From the NCBI GenBank assembly GCA_026391775.1, contig JAPLDK010000010.1, positions 1 through 64,000 on the forward strand: DNA of 64,000 bases, written 5' to 3'. Below the pieces are notes generated by a model. That model worked only from the letters and a program-made list of their open reading frames with translations. It searched no databases and was not told where the DNA came from. This DNA is from Bacteroidota bacterium (GTDB lineage: Bacteria; Bacteroidota; Bacteroidia; Bacteroidales; FEN-979). The translations under genes were made by a program, and so were the position numbers. This document shows positions 26,769 to 36,769 of this stretch, piece after piece; within the stretch, counting starts at the first letter, position 1; every line of letters begins with the position of its first letter.

Positions 26769-28364
26769 TTATTGCCTGACGATCCTGGCCCAGCCGGTTT
26801 CGTTAAATCTGCCTCCGGCTTTAAGAATATAAAGGCCTGGTATGAGGCCGTCGGGATTGATCTGGGTATGTCTGGAATTCAAGCCATCCGTTATGAAAAC
26901 AATTCTGCCGGTAAGGTCGTAGAGTTCAATCCTGCGGATTTCTGAAAGCCCTTCAACGACTACTTTGCCGTTGCTGGGATTCGGATAAACAAGTGAAATG
27001 AGATTTCCCTGCTCAGCAATCCCGACATAGCCAATGGATGATTTGGTGATGACCCTGACCGGCCTGCCAATAGCGGAATCCCCGCTGACAGCTATGGGTG
27101 TTACTTCGAAAACCAGCCACTTGTGGATGCATGTAGTGTCGATGGTAAAGTTGATGTGCGTTGCCGTATCAATCGGTGTAAGGCTGATGCCGAGGGAATC
27201 GGCAGAGCGGTACCATTGGTAAGTGCTCACCCCTTCTTTAATCCCGTTTATGTTTTCATAGAAATAAACCCCTGAAACAACCTGTTTAAATATATAATTG
27301 CCCTGTATATTGACATTATTGGCAAAAGGACGGGTTGGAACAGAAGAATTCCAGTTATTGAACCAGGAGCTGTCAATATTCCGTCCCGTGATAGTATCAT
27401 GCAGAACATAGGTGCGGAAAGGCTTACCCTGAAGCTCGGCAGTTTCCCATGAACTATTGATCCGGTATTTGAAATTTATTGGATTCTGGTTATAATAATT
27501 TGTGTCGATAAGGACTGTGGCGGTATAAATACTGTCTTTGTCATAATCATAAAGAATGTCGCAGGCTCCGTTCCCGTTGAAAGAACCCGCAACGTCTAGA
27601 TGGTCATACTGACGGTTGAAATGCCCGGCCCTGGTCATATACTTCATGTTGCAATAAAATTGCATAGGGACCTTCGCCGGATTATAGTTATTGAACCAAT
27701 ACAGGGAATGGATCACGCTATCGGGAGCCAGGAGGAACCTGTTTGGTTGGCCTTGCAATTCAACCCGGTTGGTATCCCCGTTTATTCTGAATTTAAAGAC
27801 CGCAGTTGTGCCGGGTTCAATATTGTACATTGTCTGGTATATATATGCGGAGCCCATGCGGGTGAGAGGAGGGGATCCCTGCCAGTTGTTCATGTTCCCG
27901 ACCAGGTCCACATAATCGGTGTCGGGCCTGAAGCTATGCTGCTGCACCAGGTAGCTCATATCGACCTGGAACCAGGTATAATTAAGGTAATCGTTATTCC
28001 ACCAGCAAGAATAATAATTAATGCCTTGCTGGATGAGAATCTGCCTGTTAACCGTCTCGGTAAGAAAGTTGTTGATCCTGAATCTGAAGTGATAAATTGC
28101 TCCCGAATCAAGGCCCTGGGAAAGCAGCAAGGTGAATTTGTTGTCACCTGAGTTTACGAGTTGCTGATCAGCCATGGCTGTATCGAACACAGCGTACAGA
28201 TGGTCCAGAGAGGGGTTGAAAATGCCGCTTCTGACAGCTTTTGTCATGTTTATCTCCAAAGAGAGGACAAATACAGTGTCGGCAGATGCAAAGCCCTTTT
28301 GAAAGGTTAACATGCCGCAAAGCAGGATCAGCGAAGTGCAGATTAATACAATGGATTTTTTCAT
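26769..28364 (-). CDS. T9SS-exported protein with three repeated carbohydrate-binding-like modules
   Basis: A 531-residue protein with a signal peptide (about 1-27). Three consecutive modules of about 100 residues follow, sharing VDM/CNM, then DHLDVAGSFNGN or DYVDLVGNMNNW, then NFKYRIN or VFKFRIN, ELQGKPFRTY or ELQGQPNRF, and a closing WFNNWN/WFNNYN. This pattern is that of small starch-binding type beta-sandwiches; binding is inferred. An Ig-like segment (about 345-440) precedes a T9SS type A sorting domain (VYPNPSNGKVVVEG...LYDLTGRIV...PGLYILKAG). Probably displayed or secreted at the cell surface to hold glucan near the amylase encoded next to it (82-nt gap). Confidence 0.8.
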   Translation of the reverse strand: MKKSIVLICTSLILLCGMLTFQKGFASADTVFVLSLEINMTKAVRSGIFNPSLDHLYAVFDTAMADQQLVNSGDNKFTLLLSQGLDSGAIYHFRFRINNFLTETVNRQILIQQGINYYSCWWNNDYLNYTWFQVDMSYLVQQHSFRPDTDYVDLVGNMNNWQGSPPLTRMGSAYIYQTMYNIEPGTTAVFKFRINGDTNRVELQGQPNRFLLAPDSVIHSLYWFNNYNPAKVPMQFYCNMKYMTRAGHFNRQYDHLDVAGSFNGNGACDILYDYDKDSIYTATVLIDTNYYNQNPINFKYRINSSWETAELQGKPFRTYVLHDTITGRNIDSSWFNNWNSSVPTRPFANNVNIQGNYIFKQVVSGVYFYENINGIKEGVSTYQWYRSADSLGISLTPIDTATHINFTIDTTCIHKWLVFEVTPIAVSGDSAIGRPVRVITKSSIGYVGIAEQGNLISLVYPNPSNGKVVVEGLSEIRRIELYDLTGRIVFITDGLNSRHTQINPDGLIPGLYILKAGGRFNETGWARIVRQ

Positions 28365-28387
28365 TTCAGGTAATGCGGATTGCGATG

Positions 28388-28395
28388 CAAAGATA
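28388..28395 (-). promoter_or_regulatory. -7 element for the repeat-module protein gene
   Basis: Minus-strand TATCTTTG, a perfect TANNTTTG, 24 nt upstream of the ATG at 28364. It suggests the gene can be transcribed separately from the amylase gene upstream. Confidence 0.5.
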
Positions 28396-28446
28396 GAAAA
28401 TTAACGCTTGCAGTCCCGATTTAGTCTGTATGTCAGCGCAAAGGTG

Positions 28447-31293
28447 TTAAAGGATAATTATTTTTCCTCCCGAGGAGCCTCCGGGTGTTATCAGTTTATA
28501 AAAATACATGCCCGCTTTCAGTTGTATGCCGGGTTCCCATAGGAAATCATGTACTCCCTGGGTTAGCCTGCCTTCGAAAACAGTTCCGGCCAGTCTTCCG
28601 CTGAAGTCGTAAACAGCAAGTTTAACATCAACTTTGTTCTCAGGCAGAAGCTCGAAATGCAATGGACCGTATGAAGGGTTGGGGAACACTTTGATCCGTA
28701 AACCTGCCTGGGACGATGCAGCTGGGTTGTCAATCCCCGTGAAAACGGGCTTTGGCAGCCTCACTGTCGTATATAGCCGGTATTCCCCCGGTATGAATGC
28801 CAGAGGTGTGGCAACATCGGTCACAGTAAGCGAATCCCCGGTGTAAAATTCATACCAGGTGCCTGTTCTCGTAAAGTCAGGGATGACATTCCGGGAACTT
28901 ACATCAAAATTCCCAAGGACAAGAGCGTCCATGGAGGGATCGGTGAGGGAGACCCTTTTTGTCTGAGCCGATGCGTCGACCGTGAAAGAACTACTCCTGA
29001 ATACCGGCAGGCTTTTTTTCAATTCAATGAGAGTGCTGTAAACGTTATATAAATATTTTCTTCCCCACTGGGAGTAATAGTCCCATCTGATGGGTTTGGG
29101 ATCGAGCCTTGAAGCTGAGGTCCCCGTCGGATAGTTAATGGAATAATCGTAGCCCAGTTCCCCGAACTGCCAAATCATTTTAGGGCCAGGTATACTGAAA
29201 AAGAAATTTGCACAGAGAGCTCCTCGCTGAAGGGCTGTTGCCGTGTCTTTAGGGTTGTACGGCGGTTTGCTGCTGTTGCCGGCACTGTAGTCCTTGTACA
29301 TCTGACGTTCTTCATCATGGCTTTCCATGTACCAGACGAGATTGGGCTGGGACCAGCCCCGGTTCTTGTATGAGCCCCAGTTTAAGTCGGATGAACTGCC
29401 GCTAACCCATCCGCCGGAGGCGTTATTATAATTATTGTTGCCATTGCCCCAGGGCATCATACCTGCATTGGCAAGAATCTTTTCCTCGCTGTTGTCGGCA
29501 AAATGCTCAAGGATCATGTAGGCTTTGGGATTGACCGACCATACGGTATCGGCGTATGTGTTAAGGATGTTAATGCGGTTCTGGTCATACTGCCCCCAGA
29601 GGCTGACATTGTTGGGATATGAATTCACCTGGGTAAACCCTTTGGACATGTCGAAACGGTAACCGTCGGCATGGTATTCCTGAAGCCAGTATTTTACCAG
29701 GCGCAGCATATAAGACCGGGTTGCAGGGAGATCATGGTTGAAATCCATCCCCACATTATAAGGATGTTTAGGTATTGGGTTGAACCATGGGCTGTTGGCT
29801 GCAGGCCTCTGGTTCTGTTCATCCCAGTATAGCTGCACCAGCGGAGATGAGCCGAAATGATGGTTGCACACGATGTCAAGGATTACAGCGATGCCATTGG
29901 AGTGTGCCGTTTCAATAAACTGTTTAAGAGTATTTTTTGGTCCGTAGTATTTATCCACAGCAAATGAATAATCGGGATTATATCCCCAGCTTATGTTGCC
30001 TTCAAATTCCATGACCGGCATGAGTTCGATAGCGTTGACTCCAAGATTTTTCAGGTAATTCAGCGTATCTATAAGAGACAGGAAAGTATGCCCGGTTGTG
30101 AAATCCCTGATAAGCAGTTCATAGATAACAAGGTCGGTGACCGCCGGGGGGGTAAATGAAGCGGAAGCCCAGGGATATTGGGTCTGTGCAGTCTGGAATA
30201 CTGTCGCAATACCGGTTGTTTTACCGGAGGGATAGGGGATAAGGTCAGGATAAGTCTCAGGGGCAATATACTGATCGTTCGGATCGCTGACCTTATCGGC
30301 GAAGGGATCGCCAATCCTTAAAGTTCCGTTAACCAGGTACTGAAAAATGTATTCCTTCCGGGGCATCAGGTTGTTGAGCTGTATCCAGAAATTATTGCCA
30401 TCCGGTGTTTTAAACATATAATTCAGGGAATCCTGTTCCCAGTTACTGAAATCGCCGATGGCAAAACATGAATTTTTCTGGGGAGCATACAGGCAAAGGA
30501 TTACGGTAGCTGAATCCATGTAGTTGATCCCTTCCTTGATGCCTGCCGGCAATGCGGCTATGGAAGGTGAAGGGATAACCGTATAGCAGAACGAATCGGC
30601 CGCAGCTGCAGTATCGTTTTTTGCAAGGAACTTAACCCATCGTTTTACCCAGTTATGACCGAAATTATTTGCCAGGATAGTATCGGTGATCTCATGACCT
30701 GCAATGGTTTTAATGAGTGTTCCATTGAGGAAAATTTTCATGGTGTCGGCCAGCGGACTGGTTGCATTGACCGGAATAGTATCCAGAGCGCTCAAAAAAA
30801 GGTTTTTATTCTGGGGGAGGTTGATCTTAACACTTGTTATCGTGGGATAGACGTTCGTGAATATGTCCCCTCCGTTGGCTTCGCGTCCGGTTTTTGAACC
30901 ATCTGAATTCCTGAAGACGAAGGCCATTTTTAAGATTGACTCAGCTGCAGGTACGCCGTAAAATGCCCTGATATCCGGGAGCATTTTAATGCTGTAAAGG
31001 TTATTTCCCAGGGATGTCATCCTTGCCTTTGCTGTATTTTCGCTCCAACCGGCTATCACGTATTTCCAATCGGAGGGTGAAGTGCTCAGGTTGGTTATAA
31101 CCCCCGTATGGGCATAGATAGGAGGGGAAACATTGAACAGCCCCGCATTGCCTTTTGATGCATCAAAAATCACTGTACACGAATCTATATCGGTCGGATA
31201 TACAGGGATTGTTATAATAGTCTGACCTGAAACTGTCCTGAAAATAAATATACATAGGAAGAAACTGAGGAGGTAAATTAGAAACCTTTTCAT
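28447..31293 (-). CDS. T9SS-exported GH13 alpha-amylase with N-terminal modules
   Basis: A 948-residue secreted glycosidase. Signal peptide (about 1-23), two E-set/CBM-like modules (about 25-370; FAIGDFSNWEQDSLNYMF is of CBM48-type wording), GH13 barrel (about 390-800) and a T9SS sorting domain at the C-terminus (FPNPSYGPLHFELLP, YDFSGRLAGTVFEG, AGMYFYKL). The triad is complete: Asp548 in GYRFDMSKG, Glu596 in MILEHFAD, Asp660 in ESHDEERQ. The start at 31293 is preferred over 31311 because it begins the signal peptide and follows a promoter -7 element. It probably cleaves starch or glycogen outside the cell; divergent from susC. Confidence 0.93.
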   Translation of the reverse strand: MKRFLIYLLSFFLCIFIFRTVSGQTIITIPVYPTDIDSCTVIFDASKGNAGLFNVSPPIYAHTGVITNLSTSPSDWKYVIAGWSENTAKARMTSLGNNLYSIKMLPDIRAFYGVPAAESILKMAFVFRNSDGSKTGREANGGDIFTNVYPTITSVKINLPQNKNLFLSALDTIPVNATSPLADTMKIFLNGTLIKTIAGHEITDTILANNFGHNWVKRWVKFLAKNDTAAAADSFCYTVIPSPSIAALPAGIKEGINYMDSATVILCLYAPQKNSCFAIGDFSNWEQDSLNYMFKTPDGNNFWIQLNNLMPRKEYIFQYLVNGTLRIGDPFADKVSDPNDQYIAPETYPDLIPYPSGKTTGIATVFQTAQTQYPWASASFTPPAVTDLVIYELLIRDFTTGHTFLSLIDTLNYLKNLGVNAIELMPVMEFEGNISWGYNPDYSFAVDKYYGPKNTLKQFIETAHSNGIAVILDIVCNHHFGSSPLVQLYWDEQNQRPAANSPWFNPIPKHPYNVGMDFNHDLPATRSYMLRLVKYWLQEYHADGYRFDMSKGFTQVNSYPNNVSLWGQYDQNRINILNTYADTVWSVNPKAYMILEHFADNSEEKILANAGMMPWGNGNNNYNNASGGWVSGSSSDLNWGSYKNRGWSQPNLVWYMESHDEERQMYKDYSAGNSSKPPYNPKDTATALQRGALCANFFFSIPGPKMIWQFGELGYDYSINYPTGTSASRLDPKPIRWDYYSQWGRKYLYNVYSTLIELKKSLPVFRSSSFTVDASAQTKRVSLTDPSMDALVLGNFDVSSRNVIPDFTRTGTWYEFYTGDSLTVTDVATPLAFIPGEYRLYTTVRLPKPVFTGIDNPAASSQAGLRIKVFPNPSYGPLHFELLPENKVDVKLAVYDFSGRLAGTVFEGRLTQGVHDFLWEPGIQLKAGMYFYKLITPGGSSGGKIIIL

Positions 31294-31313
31294 GTTGATG
31301 GGTTTAATCATCG

Positions 31314-31321
31314 CAAAGGTA
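31314..31321 (-). promoter_or_regulatory. -7 element for the T9SS amylase gene
   Basis: Minus-strand TACCTTTG matches TANNTTTG; predicted transcription start is about 14 nt before the ATG. The rest of the 257-bp gap to susC is AT-rich. It contains GTTAA-N6-TTAAC at about 31410-31425, a possible operator. No perfect plus-strand TANNTTTG for susC was found (nearest AATATTTG at about 31437). Confidence 0.5.
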
Positions 31322-31550
31322 ATAAAAGCAAGGCTACCTGAAATTTTTGCGTAGACATGTTAAATTCTTAACAATGATTTTTAGTTTTTCTACGTCAGAA
31401 TCAATACGTTAAGTTTTTTTAACAAAAAAACGTTTAAATATTTGCTAATCGTAAGCATTTTTTTATTAATTCTGCATTGCAAAATCAATTGGTGAAAATC
31501 AACAGTGTAAATACAATTAACGGAAAACTAACAATTTTAAAATTATCTCT

Positions 31551-34526
31551 ATGAAGAAACGTGTACTTTGGTTGCGTTACCTGATCCTTTTCTTCGCCCT
31601 GGCTTCAGCATCTATTGCTTATGCCCAGGAGATCACGCTTTCGGGTAAAGTAACAGATGCGACAGATGGAACTTTACTTCCGGGGGTAACTATCGTTGTT
31701 AAAAATACAACAGCGGGTACAGTTACCGACGCAGACGGAAAATATTCCATCAAAGTCAAGAAGGATGCAGTGCTTGTTTTTTCCTATGTCGGTTACATGT
31801 CACAGGAAATTACAATCTCTGAACAGCGAACTCTCGATGTTTCGCTGTCGGTAGGCACTAAAAGCCTTAACGAGGTTGTCGTGATCGGGTACGGTACGGT
31901 GAAAAAGCAGGATGCTACCGGATCCGTTACTGCACTCAATAAAAATGATTTTAACCAGGGGGCTATTTCATCCCCTCAGCAACTCATCATTGGGAAAATT
32001 GCCGGTGTACAGGTTACAACTACCGGCGGTGCTCCTGGTGGGGACGCTATCATACGTATCAGGGGTGGTTCTTCAATTAATGCCAACAATGATCCTTTGC
32101 TTGTGGTTGACGGTGTTGCCATTGATAATGCAGCTACTTCCGGCGCACGTAGCACACTTGGGATGCTGAATCCTGATGATATTGAAACATATACCATTCT
32201 GAAAGATGCTTCTGCAACTGCCATTTACGGTTCGCGTGCATCAAACGGGGTTATCATCATTACAACCAAGAAAGGAAGCCCAGGTTCAAAGAAATTCGGC
32301 CTTGAGTATTCGGGTAATGTTTCCATTTCCACGGTCCCAAAGACAATCAGTGTATATAACGGAGATGATTTCCGCGCTCTGGTTTTAAAGAGGTATCCGA
32401 ATCGTCCCGATGTTGATACTCTCCTTGGCAAAGCCAACACTGACTGGCAGAAAGAAATTTACAGAACCGCGGTCGGAACCGACCATAACCTTGCATTTAC
32501 CGGCGCTATCAGCACCATGCCGTACCGCGTTTCTCTGGGATACTCTTACCAGGATGGTACCCTGCTAACTGATAATATGAGGAGAACAACACTTGGGTTG
32601 ACACTGAATCCGACTTTCTTCCAGAACTACCTCAAAATTAACATCAATGCCAAGTACATGTATGAAAAGAACAGGTTTGCTGACCAGGCGGCAATCGGCG
32701 ATGCTGTTGCATTTGATCCGTCCCAGGAGGTTTATGCGAACAATAAATACGGTGGATACTGGGCATGGATCCAGCCAAATGGCGATCCTGTAAACCAGGC
32801 AACAACTAACCCGGTTGCACGTCTCAAACTCACCGAAAACAGTTCTGCGGTCAACAGGTTCCTCGGGAATGCAATGATCGATTATAAACTGCATTTCTTC
32901 CCCGATTTAAGGGTTAACCTGAACCTTGGTATGGATTATTCCTGGAGCAAGGGAACAAATTATGTACCCTCTTATGCTACATGGCAGTTCCTGAATCATG
33001 GTGTATCGAACGAATATGACCAAATCAAGAAGAACAGCCTTCTTGACTTTTATCTGAATTATGTAAAGGATGTGAAAAGCATCAATAGCAAATTCGATGT
33101 AATGGCCGGTTATTCATGGCAACATTTCTGGGTAAACAATAACAACTACAACGGAAGTGTATGGCATGATACAGCACATGCTGATACTATCATTGTTAAA
33201 CAGGAATATTATCTTGTTTCTTTCTATGGACGATTCAATTATGCCTTCAAAAACAGGTACCTGCTTACAGCAACTTTGCGTGATGACGGTTCTTCAAGAT
33301 TCTCAAAAAGTACCCGCTGGGGCCTATTCCCTTCGGTTGCGTTAGGTTGGAAGATCAATGACGAGAAATTCCTCCGGGATTCAAAAGTCGTTTCACAGTT
33401 GAAACTCAGGTTAGGCTGGGGGCAGACAGGTCAGCAGGATATTTCCAACAACTGGTATCCTTATCTACCTATATATACCCGGGGTGACGGGTTCTCGATG
33501 TACCAGTTCGGAAATGTCTGGTACAGAACTTTGCGCCCAGATGCATATGACCCCAATATAAAATGGGAAACCACGTCAACCTGGAACGTTGGAGTTGACC
33601 TGGGCTTTCTTAAGGACAGGATTACGGCATCGGTTGATTATTTCTATAAGAACACAACCAATATGCTGAACTTTATCCCTGTACCTGCCGGAACCAATCT
33701 TTCAAATTATGTATGGACTAACGTAGGAAGCATGAACAACAGAGGTTTTGAGTTTATGCTCGATGTTAAACCCATTGTAAATAAGAACTGGAACTGGGAT
33801 ATCGGGTTTAATGCAACGACTTACAAGAATAAGATCACAAAGCTTAATATTTCTGATGATCCTAATTACCCTGGCGTAATGGTTGGCGGAATCAGCGGCG
33901 GTGTAGGTAATACCGTTCAAATCCAGAAAGTTGGTAACCCAATCAATTCGTTTTATGTATTCCAGCAGGTATACAATGCCAATGGAGATCCTGTAGAAGG
34001 TTTATATGTCGACAGGAATGGTGACGGTAAGATCACTGATGCCGACAGATATTGTTACAAGAGCCCGAATCCTACTTTTACTTTCGGTATCAACACAAGG
34101 CTTTCGTACAAAAAGTGGTCTTTGGCAGCCAGCGGTCACGCAAATATTGGAAACTACATGTATAACAACGTGGAGGCCAATAGGGGAGTATATGCCAATC
34201 TCTTCCGCCCCGAAGGACCATATCTCGGTAATGTTGCCACATCAGTTACCAACACCGGCTTCGTAAACCAGTGTTATCTCTCCGATTATTATGTACAGAA
34301 CGCTTCCTTCTTTAAGCTGGACTATCTCTCTCTTGCCTATAACTTTGGGAACCTTGTAAAGAATACGCTGAACCTCCGCATATCATTTACGGTGAACAAT
34401 GTTTTCACAATTACGAAGTACCAGGGGCTAGATCCCGAAGTGAACCTCGGTTCAACCTTAGGTATTGATAACAATATGTATCCAAGATCAAGGGTGTATG
34501 TTATAGGTGTTAATCTTATGTTATAA
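31551..34526 (+). CDS. susC: SusC/RagA-type TonB-linked outer-membrane transporter
   Basis: A 991-residue TonB-dependent transporter. Signal peptide (about 1-25), a carboxypeptidase-like regulatory domain (about 28-105, ITLSGKVTDATDGTLLPGVT), a plug domain with the family signature VVVIGYGTVKKQDATGSV, and a 22-strand barrel ending in YVIGVNLML. Known members import malto-oligosaccharides with SusD as the lid. Here the lid gene follows after 17 bp and a SusE-like gene after that. Substrate inferred as starch or glycogen oligosaccharides from the surrounding GH13 enzymes. Confidence 0.97.
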   Translation: MKKRVLWLRYLILFFALASASIAYAQEITLSGKVTDATDGTLLPGVTIVVKNTTAGTVTDADGKYSIKVKKDAVLVFSYVGYMSQEITISEQRTLDVSLSVGTKSLNEVVVIGYGTVKKQDATGSVTALNKNDFNQGAISSPQQLIIGKIAGVQVTTTGGAPGGDAIIRIRGGSSINANNDPLLVVDGVAIDNAATSGARSTLGMLNPDDIETYTILKDASATAIYGSRASNGVIIITTKKGSPGSKKFGLEYSGNVSISTVPKTISVYNGDDFRALVLKRYPNRPDVDTLLGKANTDWQKEIYRTAVGTDHNLAFTGAISTMPYRVSLGYSYQDGTLLTDNMRRTTLGLTLNPTFFQNYLKININAKYMYEKNRFADQAAIGDAVAFDPSQEVYANNKYGGYWAWIQPNGDPVNQATTNPVARLKLTENSSAVNRFLGNAMIDYKLHFFPDLRVNLNLGMDYSWSKGTNYVPSYATWQFLNHGVSNEYDQIKKNSLLDFYLNYVKDVKSINSKFDVMAGYSWQHFWVNNNNYNGSVWHDTAHADTIIVKQEYYLVSFYGRFNYAFKNRYLLTATLRDDGSSRFSKSTRWGLFPSVALGWKINDEKFLRDSKVVSQLKLRLGWGQTGQQDISNNWYPYLPIYTRGDGFSMYQFGNVWYRTLRPDAYDPNIKWETTSTWNVGVDLGFLKDRITASVDYFYKNTTNMLNFIPVPAGTNLSNYVWTNVGSMNNRGFEFMLDVKPIVNKNWNWDIGFNATTYKNKITKLNISDDPNYPGVMVGGISGGVGNTVQIQKVGNPINSFYVFQQVYNANGDPVEGLYVDRNGDGKITDADRYCYKSPNPTFTFGINTRLSYKKWSLAASGHANIGNYMYNNVEANRGVYANLFRPEGPYLGNVATSVTNTGFVNQCYLSDYYVQNASFFKLDYLSLAYNFGNLVKNTLNLRISFTVNNVFTITKYQGLDPEVNLGSTLGIDNNMYPRSRVYVIGVNLML

Positions 34527-34543
34527 CGCTAAAAAATAGAAAG

Positions 34544-36748
34544 ATGAAACGAATATTGAAAATAACATTCATTGTAACAGCATTAACGCTGTTTTTCGCC
34601 TCCTGCGTCAAGGATCTCAATACCAAACCTATTAATCCCAGGTTGATCTCCCCTGAAAGTGCTTATTCAACCGCTAATGGTTACAAGCAGGTCCTGGCAA
34701 AATGCTATGCAGGCCTTTCAGTATCAGGCCAGCAGGGCCCCTCAGGGAATCCTGATATCAGCGGGATCGATGAAGGGTTCGGCGAATACCTCCGCGGCTA
34801 CTGGTATCACCAGGAGCTCACAACCGACGAAGCTGTAATTGGCTGGAATGACCAGACGATAAAGAATTTTCATTATCAGACCTGGGGTTCCGGTGACGTG
34901 TTTATAGCAGCAATGTATTACAGGATTTTTTACCAGGTAAGCCTCTGCAATGAGTTCATCCGTGAAGCCCAGGACAGCAAGCTCGACGCACGCGGAATTA
35001 CCGGACAGGATAAGATCAATTGTCAATACTACCGTGCAGAAGCCCGTTTCCTCAGAGCTTTGAGCTATTACCATGCTCTCGACCTCTTTGGAAATGTGCC
35101 GTTTGTTACTGAAAACAATGAACCGGGAAAATTCTTCCCCCCCCAAATCAATCGCGCTGATCTTTTTAATTATATTCAGAGCGAGCTTCTTGCAATTGAA
35201 CCTTTGATGTTCGGTGCCCGTTCCAATGAATTCGGACGTGCTGATAAAGGTGCTGTTTGGATGCTTCTTGCCAAGTTGTACCTGAATGCCGAGGTTTATA
35301 CCGGAACTCAGAGATTTACAGATTGCATTACTTATTGCAATAATATTATAGGTGCAGGATATACTCTTGAACCGAAGTATAAGAACCTTTTCCTTGCCGA
35401 CAATAACAAGAGCAATGAGATCATTTTCCCCATTGAATTTGACGGTGTGCGTACACGTACCTGGGGCGGAACAACCTTCGTGATCCATGCAGCAATCGGT
35501 GGCAGTATGCCTCCCTCAGACTTTGGGGTTGCCGGCGGCTGGGGTGGAACACGCACAACAAAACCGATTGTGAAGCTCTTTTACCCTGACCTTAAAAATG
35601 GATTGTGGCATTCAACTACACCTCCCAAGAGTACTAACGCATATCCTGTATTGTATTGCCCGGGATCTTACCAGGGATGGAATGCTTCCAATCCCAACAC
35701 TGTGGTTGCTTCTGTAAAAAGTGACGGACAATATGAAGGGTATCTCAATTTCCTCACAGGAGGTATACAGTTCAAATTTGCTGCCAACGGAACCTGGGAT
35801 GTAAACTGGGGCGATGGCGGTAATGGGACTCTCAAACATAATGGGGATAATATCAGTGTGGCCGATGCAGGATACTATAAAGTCAATGCCGACACCGTTG
35901 CCATGACCTTCTCAATCCTGAAAACCACCTGGGCCATCATTGGTGATGCTACTTCGGGAGGCTGGAGTAACGATACACCAATGGTCTATGACACTACCTT
36001 GAAAGCATGGACTGTTACAGCTGACCTGCTGGGCGGTAAAGGCCTGAAATTCCGAGCTAACGGTGGATGGGACCTGAACTATGGTGATGACGGCACTTTA
36101 ACCGGCATCCTGAAGGCTGGTGGCGATAATATCAGTATTCCTGAAGACGGTACTTATATTATTACTATGAAACTTGGCTGCCCCGATTATACATATACTA
36201 TTCACAGGAACAGCTATGACAGAAGGGCAATGTTCTGGTCAGATGGACAGTCTCTTGAAATAAATGATATCGGGATGTTTACCGACGGCTATGCCATAAC
36301 CAAGTTCAAGAACATCACCAGTGAAGGTGTAGGAGGATCTGATCAAACCTATTGCGATACAGACTTCCCGCTCTTCAGGTTAGCTGATGTTTACCTGATG
36401 TATGCCGAGGCTGTGCTCAGAGGCGGTGGTAGTGGAAGCACATCCACGGCTCTTGATTATGTTAACGCACTCCGTGAAAGAGCATATGGAGATCAGGCAG
36501 GGAATATCACCCTCAGCGAACTGAATCTGGACTTCATTCTTGATGAAAGAGGCCGAGAATTGTACTGGGAATGTCAGCGCAGGACGGACCTGATCAGGTA
36601 CGGAAGATTCAGTACAGGTAACTATTTATGGCCATGGAAAGGCGGGGTGAAAAATGGTATTTCCACACTCCCCTTCTATAACATCTTCCCGATCCCATCA
36701 TCCGATGTGTCAGCAAATCCAAACCTCAAGCAAAATCCCGGATATTAA
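34544..36748 (+). CDS. susD: SusD-like glycan-binding lipoprotein with an inserted pair of SusE-type modules
   Basis: A 734-residue protein, about 200 longer than typical SusD (about 500-550). It has a lipoprotein signal (LFFASC, Cys at 21), a SusD N-terminal part with TPR helices (QYYRAEARFLRALSYYHALD), and the canonical C-terminal part (RLADVYLMYAEAVLRGG, YWECQRRTDLIRYGRF). Between them, about residues 367-556, are two beta-sandwich modules (PGSYQGWNASNPNTVVASVK; AIIGDATSGGW; GLKFRANGGWDLNYGDDG) that match the two C-terminal modules of the SusE-like protein encoded next, in the same order. The SusD sequence resumes with DRRAMFWSDGQSLEIND, where a short loop is expected. The extra modules probably add glucan-binding sites to the lid. 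Confidence 0.95.
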   Translation: MKRILKITFIVTALTLFFASCVKDLNTKPINPRLISPESAYSTANGYKQVLAKCYAGLSVSGQQGPSGNPDISGIDEGFGEYLRGYWYHQELTTDEAVIGWNDQTIKNFHYQTWGSGDVFIAAMYYRIFYQVSLCNEFIREAQDSKLDARGITGQDKINCQYYRAEARFLRALSYYHALDLFGNVPFVTENNEPGKFFPPQINRADLFNYIQSELLAIEPLMFGARSNEFGRADKGAVWMLLAKLYLNAEVYTGTQRFTDCITYCNNIIGAGYTLEPKYKNLFLADNNKSNEIIFPIEFDGVRTRTWGGTTFVIHAAIGGSMPPSDFGVAGGWGGTRTTKPIVKLFYPDLKNGLWHSTTPPKSTNAYPVLYCPGSYQGWNASNPNTVVASVKSDGQYEGYLNFLTGGIQFKFAANGTWDVNWGDGGNGTLKHNGDNISVADAGYYKVNADTVAMTFSILKTTWAIIGDATSGGWSNDTPMVYDTTLKAWTVTADLLGGKGLKFRANGGWDLNYGDDGTLTGILKAGGDNISIPEDGTYIITMKLGCPDYTYTIHRNSYDRRAMFWSDGQSLEINDIGMFTDGYAITKFKNITSEGVGGSDQTYCDTDFPLFRLADVYLMYAEAVLRGGGSGSTSTALDYVNALRERAYGDQAGNITLSELNLDFILDERGRELYWECQRRTDLIRYGRFSTGNYLWPWKGGVKNGISTLPFYNIFPIPSSDVSANPNLKQNPGY

Positions 36749-36769
36749 TAAGTTTAAAACATAGATACT

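Noticed and set aside
34742-35488. 248-codon minus-strand ORF opposite susD
   Set aside because: Entirely antisense to conserved SusD codons; no recognisable protein features.
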